Position numbers and translations under genes: made by a program. A stretch of 64,000 nt of DNA from Mesorhabditis belari (taxonomy: Eukaryota > Nematoda > Chromadorea > Rhabditida > Rhabditidae): assembly GCA_958450365.1 (NCBI GenBank), contig CAUEEP010000921.1:1293001-1357000 (forward strand), written 5' to 3'. Numbering within the stretch: the stretch's first letter is position 1; each line of letters begins with the position of its first letter. The notes beneath the pieces are model-generated. The model ran no database searches. It was not told where the DNA came from and saw nothing but the letters and a program-made list of their open reading frames with translations. Positions 58,101 through 64,000 of the stretch are shown one piece after another.

Positions 58101-59212
58101 TCAAAAGATCAACAAGTCAACAAGATCAACAAATGGCAACAAAATTTTCAGGACGCTTTGTATTATGGTGCCGACGATGGGTATCTACAGGGAGTGGAGA
58201 CTCTAATTGCACAGGTGAGCATCAAATTTCCCATTGACAAGGGAAGGTCAACTGGATGTACTGTCCAAATGACATCAGCCATAGCCATCAGCCATAGCCA
58301 TCAGCCATAGCCATCAGCCATAGCCATCAGCCATAGCCATCAGCCATAGCCATCAGCCATAGCCATCAGCCATAGCCATCAGCCATAGCCATCAGCCATT
58401 CGATGCAGAATTTCACGCTGAATCCGAATCTGCTTTCCGTTTCTGCTATGGAGCACTCTATTAAAAGTTAAACACGTTTAAAGGAGTTTCAAAAATCAAA
58501 CCGCGACATTACACCCTCTTCCGCGAGCTCAGCAAATCGCCTTGCATCACTCACTCGTCACTGCGTAACTCACTACCACTCGGCCACCTCTGCAACTGCT
58601 GTGCTCGCGGAAGACGAGGGTGTAATGTCGCGGTTTGATTTTTGAAACTCCTTACAACTTTAAACGTGTATAACTTTTGATAGAGTGCTCCATAGCAGAA
58701 ATGGAAAGCAGATTCGGATTCAGCGTGAAATTCTGCGTCGAATAGTCAGCACGTCGCACGAGCAGTCAGCACGAATAGTTTATGGCTCATGTCAGCACAT
58801 CCAGTTGACCTTCCTTTGTGATTTATAGCAAATGGATATTAAGATTACTGTAAATACTGTAACAGTACCGCACTCCCATAATGACGGTGGGAGTGTTGCG
58901 TAGTCTAGCTTTGGACGCGTTTTTCTCGACACTCCTTTATGCTACAATGCGCGCTTAGGTATCAAAAAATAGTTGAAATTCAGGGCTATTTTTTGATACC
59001 AAAGACGCATTTTTTCAAAGTACAGGAGCTTTGAAAAATCAAGAAATACAAAGAAACTTTTGCGACTACGCGACTTTACGACTTTACTATCACAGTATTT
59101 ACAGTAGATCTCATAATTTAACAACTAAATCTTCAAATTTCCCACTTAAATTCAGCTCGAATTCTTCTTGGAGTCTTTCCCGGAAACGCCCGAGAGTTGC
59201 GCGTCAAGATGA
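52176..59212 (+). CDS. Inositol hexakisphosphate kinase family protein
   Basis: Ten exons (52176-52202, 53474-53597, 53869-54017, 54526-54682, 54776-54864, 56296-56365, 56406-56541, 56998-57106, 58152-58214, 59156-59212) give 326 residues with every phase consistent. Family motifs in order: HQVGGH (about 8-13), [14 protein letters not shown], the inositol-binding signature [17 protein letters not shown] (about 144-160; PxxxDxKxG), [26 protein letters not shown] (family SSLLxxYDG), and QMIDFAHST (catalytic IDFA). This fits the IPK superfamily, most like IP6K, which makes the pyrophosphate IP7 from IP6. The N-terminus is very short: a 9-codon first exon 35 bp after a TTTCAG acceptor at 52140, probably a spliced-leader site. 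Exons total under 1 kb in a 7-kb gene; the rest is minisatellites and MITEs. Confidence 0.93.
52495..53205. repeat. Minisatellite of TTCCTTAGATTCC units
   Basis: About sixty units of 11-13 bp (TTCCTTAGA, TTCCATAGA, TTCCTTGGG) lie in intron 1 of the IP6K gene. Long Glu/Ser/Lys/Pro frames on the minus strand are repeat artefacts. A small TAGCTTTGAA array (53337-53395) and a CAAGCT/CAAGAT array (53622-53692) follow. Confidence 0.95.
55143..55665. repeat. Minisatellite, 43-bp unit, in IP6K intron 5
   Basis: Twelve copies of GGCCTTCGTCCACCAGTGGA followed by CCGAATCGTCCCAGGGGCCAGAC. The unit is GC-rich, unlike its surroundings, and contains the palindrome TCCACCAGTGGA. It is open in all three plus frames and all three minus frames for most of its length because 43 is not a multiple of three and the unit has no stops. 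Confidence 0.95.
55835..56075. repeat. AATGAAATAACA microsatellite
   Basis: Degenerate copies of AATGAAATAACA, AATGAAATGACA and AATGAAATCACA in IP6K intron 5 (54865-56295), downstream of the 43-bp minisatellite. Confidence 0.9.
56590..56870. repeat. Minisatellite, 21-bp unit (GTCTTGATCACTGTCGAGTCA)
   Basis: About twelve copies in IP6K intron 7 (56542-56997). Because 21 is a multiple of three, one plus frame and one minus frame remain open and produce repetitive Val/Leu/Ile peptides; these are not exons. Confidence 0.92.
57435..57890. repeat. Minisatellite, 23-bp unit (CCTTCAATCAAGGCCTACCATAG)
   Basis: About nineteen copies in IP6K intron 8 (57107-58151), with A/G variation at two positions (ATCAAGG, ATCGAGG, ATCGAAG). 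It is preceded at 57360-57420 by TTAGGTTGGCAAGAAAGATT, a mariner-type end also seen at 24810. Confidence 0.95.
58262..58400. repeat. 13-bp tandem repeat (CATCAGCCATAGC)
   Basis: Ten perfect copies in IP6K intron 9 (58215-59155), abutting the palindromic element at 58399. Confidence 0.95.
58399..58743. mobile_element. Long palindromic element in IP6K intron 9
   Basis: Arms of about 140 bp pair almost perfectly: TTCGATGCAGAATTTCACGC, TGAATCCGAATCTGCTTTCC and AACCGCGACATTACACCCTC at the left are matched by their reverse complements up to 58743. The left end abuts the CATCAGCCATAGC array, and GACCTTCC / GGAAGGTCAACTGGATGT words repeat outside it (58233 and 58797). Confidence 0.92.
58844..59108. 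mobile_element. Small inverted-repeat element (family B, copy 2)
   Basis: Ends ATTACTGTAAATACTGTAA and CACAGTATTTACAGTAGAT, with the same internal blocks as 2032-2291 (TATCAAAAAATAGTTGAAAT, GACGGTGGGAGTGTTGCGTA, GACTACGCGACTTTACG). It ends 47 bp before the last exon of the IP6K gene. Confidence 0.85.
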
Positions 59213-60037
59213 GGGGAAAAAAAAAAGACAAAACTTTAAAAAAAGACAAAAATCATTAAACGAAATATTCTAGTTTCTTTTCAAATTTATGTACGAATGT
59301 CCAAATTCCCGTACGAATCTTAAAAATCACTCAAAAACCTTAAAAAAAAGAAAGATCTTGATCATTTTTCATTTTCTAGAAAAAAAAACTAATCTCTAGG
59401 CACAAATATGAACTTTTTTCACCCTTTTCATTTTCTAGTCAATAATTTTATTGTATGCAAATCGTTAAAGACGTTAAAAACCCGTAAAAAAGACGTTAAA
59501 ACCCAAAAAACACGGTTCGCTGGTCGATTTAACTGTGAAATGGGCTTTGTAAGAGGATCGAAGAAATAGAAATAGAAAAGTTAAAAGTTAAAAGTTACGG
59601 TAAAGAAAATGATTTGAAGTTACTGTAGAAGCTGTATAAACTGTAGAAACCATTGTTCACGAGTTCTAATACTTTAAAATTTGTTTTCACTTTCTTGAGC
59701 CCTTTACCGTAACTGTTTTACGTTTTACGGACCTGAGCACAATTGTATATTTCAAATTCACTCAAAAACTGATCACCCAGGATATTTGTCAGCTATTCAT
59801 TTAGAATTCTTGTTTCCTCACCTTTTAGGCCTTCAAATTTAGCTCTCAAAATTGTGTGTTCGTGTGAAATTGATTAAATGTATTTATTCGCGTACTGTAA
59901 ATAAATAAAAAACGAATTATGTTAATAAAAAAACTGAAGAAAAAGGTATAAACGAGAGTCAATACTCTCACCAAAAACGAAACCTTTTAAACGCGTTTAT
60001 TTCTCTTTAACACAAAACACCCACACAAAAGCACATT
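59213..60037. other. Tail-to-tail intergenic region
   Basis: AT-rich region between the convergent IP6K and pseudophosphatase genes. TGTAAATAAATAAA at about 59897 is a plausible polyadenylation signal for the plus-strand gene, and TTTATT at about 59996 (AATAAA on the minus strand) for the other. No exon is seen. Confidence 0.5.
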
Positions 60038-63000
60038 TTAAGTCTTTGTCCTCGATTTTGTTGTCGTCGTTTCTGTGTACTTCCTTGCTCGACTGAGGTA
60101 TTGATGCGCGAAACTCATCAAATCTCGATCTTTTGGTCCAGCTTCTCGAACGATTCCTAAAGCGAGTAAAAGTGAAGATATATAAAAAAGATTCTAAGAT
60201 ATTCTAGTATATTTAAAACTAAAAATAAAACAAACCATCAAAGTTTTTGTGATTTGCAAACCGCAAAGCCACAATCCCACTGGCTGTTACATGCAGAACG
60301 ACGGCTGATCGTTTTCCTTCACCGGGTTGATCGGGAGACGAATGAATGGTGTAGATTGGCACATCCTTACATTTACATACCTGAAACAGAGAAAACGTTT
60401 GAGGTTGTCTAATAATGGTGTCAGATATTTGCCCAAAATGAAAATGTGTTCAATTTATAAAAAAAATCATTGAATTTAGATAAATCAAAAATAAGAATCA
60501 CTCACATGTAATCCTGTATCGACAATATTCCGGCTTCGAATGATCGCTTCGATAAATGAATGCTTTGAGATGAAGTTGTCGACAGTTTTTGGATTGAAGA
60601 ACCATCCACGGCCACCTAAATATAGCTTCGAGAGTAAATACGAAAGAATTAAGATATTATCTACGCATATTTTCAATTATTGATCTCTAAATATGTTACA
60701 CCAAACACGGTTCAAAACCGACCAGGGATCTTGTGCTCCACTTCTGGATCCGGCATTGAAAAGATCAAAGCCGCTGGGATCGTATCCTCTTTGACTTCGG
60801 CCGCAGCTCTTTCAATTCCAGCGATCCCTCGCAAAGTTACCTAAATTTAAGTTTGCAAATAAACAAGTTAATAACCTACTTTTGGTGAAAAGCCACCATA
60901 CACGCAAAATATTCGCTCGGCGACAACAGCTGCCAAAGCAAAGCGGCTATGAACCTAAAATATGTTGTTGAACCAACTAAAATCAAGGCAGCTCAAAAAC
61001 ATACTTCATTAGTGACCTCCGAGATGACATTGGCTAAACGTTCCGAGAATCGCGTCTCCGATTTTAGTCCATCCGCTTCCGAAACTCCGCGCATCAAGTA
61101 AATACAATTTGGATGACTAACCTGAAAAAGATCACTTAAACTTGAACTTGGAAATATTTTATTGATTAAAAGCACCTTTAATGCAAGAAGCAAGCAAAAT
61201 GTTTCCAGCGATTGAGGCACTTTTGGATGAGTGAGTCCGCCGAGAAAGAGATATCTAAAGTAACAGATGTAGCACAACTTTTAAAAAACATTTTACCTTC
61301 TGTAGGGTGGCCATCCACATTTTTGAAAGATTCGGAAAAGCTGCCTAAAATAAGAAATGGTTAAAAAGCTAATTGTAAAGCTTACACATAATTTCCCTCA
61401 ATCGATCCGACAACAATCGTGTTTGCTGGCAGATGCAAAAGACGCGGTTGATGTTCCAACACTTGTGTTGCCATATCAAAAAGGTTTGACATCTAAATTA
61501 CATCCAATGACAATGACATCCAGCGCCAGTTAAAAGTTTAAGTATCACAGATGAAATCTACCTCAAGAAAGTCAAAGTTAAACTCAAAAGGTCCATGTTC
61601 AATCAGTTTTGCTGTGAGTCCATCCATTTTCGAGCTAATTTTGCGCAGAACCTAGATAACATGTTAGATAAATTTAAGTTCTAAACAATTACCTTTGAAA
61701 ATGTTGTGTTGCAAATCCCAAATGTTAAAATCTTGTCCGGTGGGTCTGCTGTGAAGTCAGCTGTCTAAAAACACCTTGAATATTTCTTGCAACCATCAAT
61801 ATCATACCGGTATTTCAACTTTAGCGCTTCGTCGGCTTCTCAGTCTATTGATCACTGCTTGTAGATCTTTGTACCCCCTGATATCGGCTTGAAATAACGC
61901 GTTCGCATTGTCCTTTGCTCGAAAAAGAATTGTCTAAATAGAGAGTTTGGACCAATAAAACTAACAAACCTCAGCTTGTTGACAGTTAAACCATTCATCC
62001 TCAAGTACTTTCGGCTTCTCAATCAGCTCCATCGCACGTTCTGTATTTCGTTGCTAAATAGACTTTTGAAATAGTGCAAAAAATAGCAACTGACCCCCAA
62101 TTGCAAGGTGAAAGGCCAAAGTGTGAGCAAGAATACGGCAATCACCGTCACATAAGGCATCGCCTTTGAAAAATCGTCATCCGCATCTTCGACTTTCACA
62201 ACTCGTGTAGCCTAAATACAAAAATGAAACCTCAAACAAAGATATTTCACTCACCAAAAAGTAGTCTACTTCTTCCGCGTTACACATCGGCGATCCACAA
62301 CACATCAGAGGTCCTCTGTACTTTAGATTCTTCTATAACAAGAGCTTTGAAAAGCAAAAATGTGCAACTACCTTCGCCTTCTTGTACAAGGAGCTGTTTA
62401 ATTCCCTCGGTTCTTTGTCAAACTAAAATAAAAATATTGTTTACTCAGAGTTGAAACACTTACATCTGATCGCAGAATCCCTTCGGCTTGCCAATCAAAA
62501 TCGACTCCGAAATCCGGGCTGAACTCGATCTCCTGCACGGAAAAGTAGTAACTAAAAAGATACATTAAATTATTTATAACTTTAAGTACAAAAGATTACT
62601 TTCGTAGCTTTATAGTTTACCAAAGCAAATAAGCTTACCCTCCTTTATCACGAAAATCCCAGCATTCTCTCGGTAGTGCGCTAGCCGGTACTCCTGTTCG
62701 AAGTGCTGTCAGTGGCTTGATTCCATCTCTAAAAAGTAAAAATCAATCAACCAGATCAGCTTCATAATAAACCCAATTAAAAACAACTAACAGAGTAAGC
62801 ATGGTGATACAAATCGGTTGTTGCCGGAGGTAGTATTGCACAGTCTCGCGTGGTGCCGTGAAAACCAATTGACGTACACATGACAGCGTCGTGAATGCAT
62901 CTAAAGAAGAATATTCATCCAATTCAAAGTTTAACGATTTACACAAAAACTTAAAAATACCTACCTGGACGCGGGCCGTTGAAATGCGGATATTCACAAT

Positions 63001-63900
63001 GATGGCAGTAGTCTTGTAGGACCTAAAAAAACATGATTCACCTTCTAATCATCAAATCAAAAACTTAAATTTAAACCCCTAACACACTATAGCTATAAAC
63101 AAAAAAAGTGTTAGAGTTTGTTCATCAAATTTTCCTAAATAAGGTTAAATGCTGCCATAGACAACAACGATTAATCTTCCTAAAGAAACTCTAGCAATAA
63201 ACTAGAAATATTACTCGACTTCATGTAGACTGCGGTAGGTTAAAATGGCTTTAACCTATTAAACACGCAATTTTTTCTTTTAGTGTGACAAATTTATCGT
63301 TTATTAGAGATTTCATCGATTACTTGTATCATTTAGCCGATAAGCAAGTCTAATTGCTGACTGATAATGAGCAACAACTACAACGCTTTCTATTCCACGG
63401 ATAAAGCTGGTGTTTTGGAATCGTTTTAAGCTTAAAAGAAGCCAGTTAAGCTTAAAGTTTTAAGCTTAAAAGAACAGTACTGACGGTAAAGCCACAACTC
63501 GATGTAAGATTGCGTGAAAACAGTTAAAAGCTACTGCTCAACAATTTACGGGGGTGGCTACTTTGCGCCAAATTTTTTACGCAACTGGGTCTTTTGCACA
63601 ACTCGCCATAACTTTCTTCTAAGTGGGCCAATCTTTATGATTTTGGTGTTCTTTTGTTGCATTTCTTGAGATTTACAAAATGACACCAAAATCATGACAT
63701 CAATCATAAAGATTAGCCAACTTAGAAGAAAGTTAAGGGCGAGTTGTGCAAAAAAATTGGCGAAAAGTAGCCTCCCCACAATTTACGGGTCAGAAAGTTT
63801 TAGAAAAGCCACAAAATCTTACATCTTCGCGAGTCGATTTGAGAGTGATGAGGTATGGGAGATGAAGAAGAATCAACGGTGCGACAAACAAAATCCTCAT
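60038..63900 (-). CDS. Receptor-like membrane protein with inactive PP1-type phosphatase domain
   Basis: Twenty-one exons in fully consistent phase give 652 residues: 63900-63823, 63022-62965, 62900-62792, 62728-62639, 62551-62464, 62422-62372, 62332-62255, 62211-62095, 62053-61970, 61933-61808, 61764-61693, 61651-61562, 61492-61386, 61344-61297, 61254-61176, 61121-61005, 60954-60880, 60840-60723, 60615-60506, 60380-60236, 60156-60038. Residues 1-20 are a signal peptide (MRILFVAPLILLHLPYL). 27-200 form an ectodomain with eight cysteines, including MCCGSPMC (perhaps a nematode CX-like module, tentative). About 201-223 is one membrane span. From about 348 the cytoplasmic part aligns with PP1: NTIVVGSIEGN, FRIFQKCGWPPYRRYLFLGG, QSLETFCLLLALK, IYLMRGVSEA, ALAAVVAERIFCVYGGFSP, RSRNIVDTG, SFAHQYLSRAR. 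All metal and catalytic motifs (GDxHG, GDxVDRG, RGNHE, HGG, RAHQ) are replaced. Probably a non-catalytic binding or signalling receptor; its ligand and role are unknown. Confidence 0.83.
63545..63789. mobile_element. Palindromic MITE in intron 1 of the pseudophosphatase gene
   Basis: ATTTACGGGGGTGGCTACTT at the left pairs with AAGTAGCCTCCCCACAATTTACGG at the right. The arms continue through TTGCACAACTCGCCATAACT, TTCTTCTAAGTGGGCCAATC and TTTATGATTTTGGTGT. It lies in the 800-bp first intron (63023-63822), the only long intron of the gene. Confidence 0.9.
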
Positions 63901-64000
63901 CAAAGTTTGGGAGATCGATCAGCCGATTCGAGTGGAGAAAAGCGTAGAAAATGAAGAGAGGGAAAGAGGCGGCTTTTGGAAGAGATTTAAATGCAAAAAC

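Overview
The window looks like a piece of a rhabditid nematode nuclear genome. The genes have many short introns (about 39-60 nt, GT..AG, ending TTTAG or TTTCAG). Several start codons lie a few bases after a 3' splice site, as expected for spliced-leader addition. The best protein matches are animal or nematode families, and mariner/Tc-type relics are common. I cannot name the species from sequence alone.

Layout. 1-8.8 kb: no supported gene; dispersed and tandem repeats, MITE-like inverted repeats, a mariner fragment and tRNA-derived repeats. 8.86-21.5 kb (mostly plus): two paralogous Snail/Scratch-type zinc-finger genes (8858-11112 and 19372-21465) flank rpl-4 (minus, 12070-13623) and a small secreted-peptide gene (15721-17035). 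22.3-28.5 kb: a complete syntrophin gene (minus, 15 exons) with tRNA-like relics and minisatellites in its introns. 28.5-31.3 kb: repeats only. 31.4-33.9 kb: V-ATPase subunit H (minus, 12 exons). 34-39 kb: a pogo-like relic, a TSSK-like kinase (minus) whose introns carry several MITEs, and two uncertain coding fragments. 39.7-40.4 kb: rpl-27 (minus). 40.6-41.8 kb: a composite pseudogene joining a decayed LSG1 GTPase to a duplicated piece of the gene at 60-64 kb. 42-52 kb: minisatellites and transposon relics, no gene seen. 52.2-59.2 kb: an inositol hexakisphosphate kinase family gene (plus, 10 exons) with a different minisatellite in almost every long intron. 60.0-63.9 kb: a 21-exon gene (minus) for a predicted membrane protein with a signal peptide, a Cys-containing ectodomain, one membrane span and a cytoplasmic PP1-like phosphatase domain that has lost every metal-binding motif.

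The most unusual item is that receptor-like pseudophosphatase, together with its broken duplicate 19 kb away. The conserved genes are housekeeping (two large-subunit ribosomal proteins, V-ATPase H) or signalling and cytoskeletal (syntrophin, IP6K, kinase, zinc fingers). They do not form an evident pathway or operon. Much of the apparent ORF content of the window is open reading through minisatellites and is not coding.

Exon models were assembled by eye. For the main genes every exon phase was checked to be consistent and total lengths are divisible by three, but no alignment or transcript data were available.
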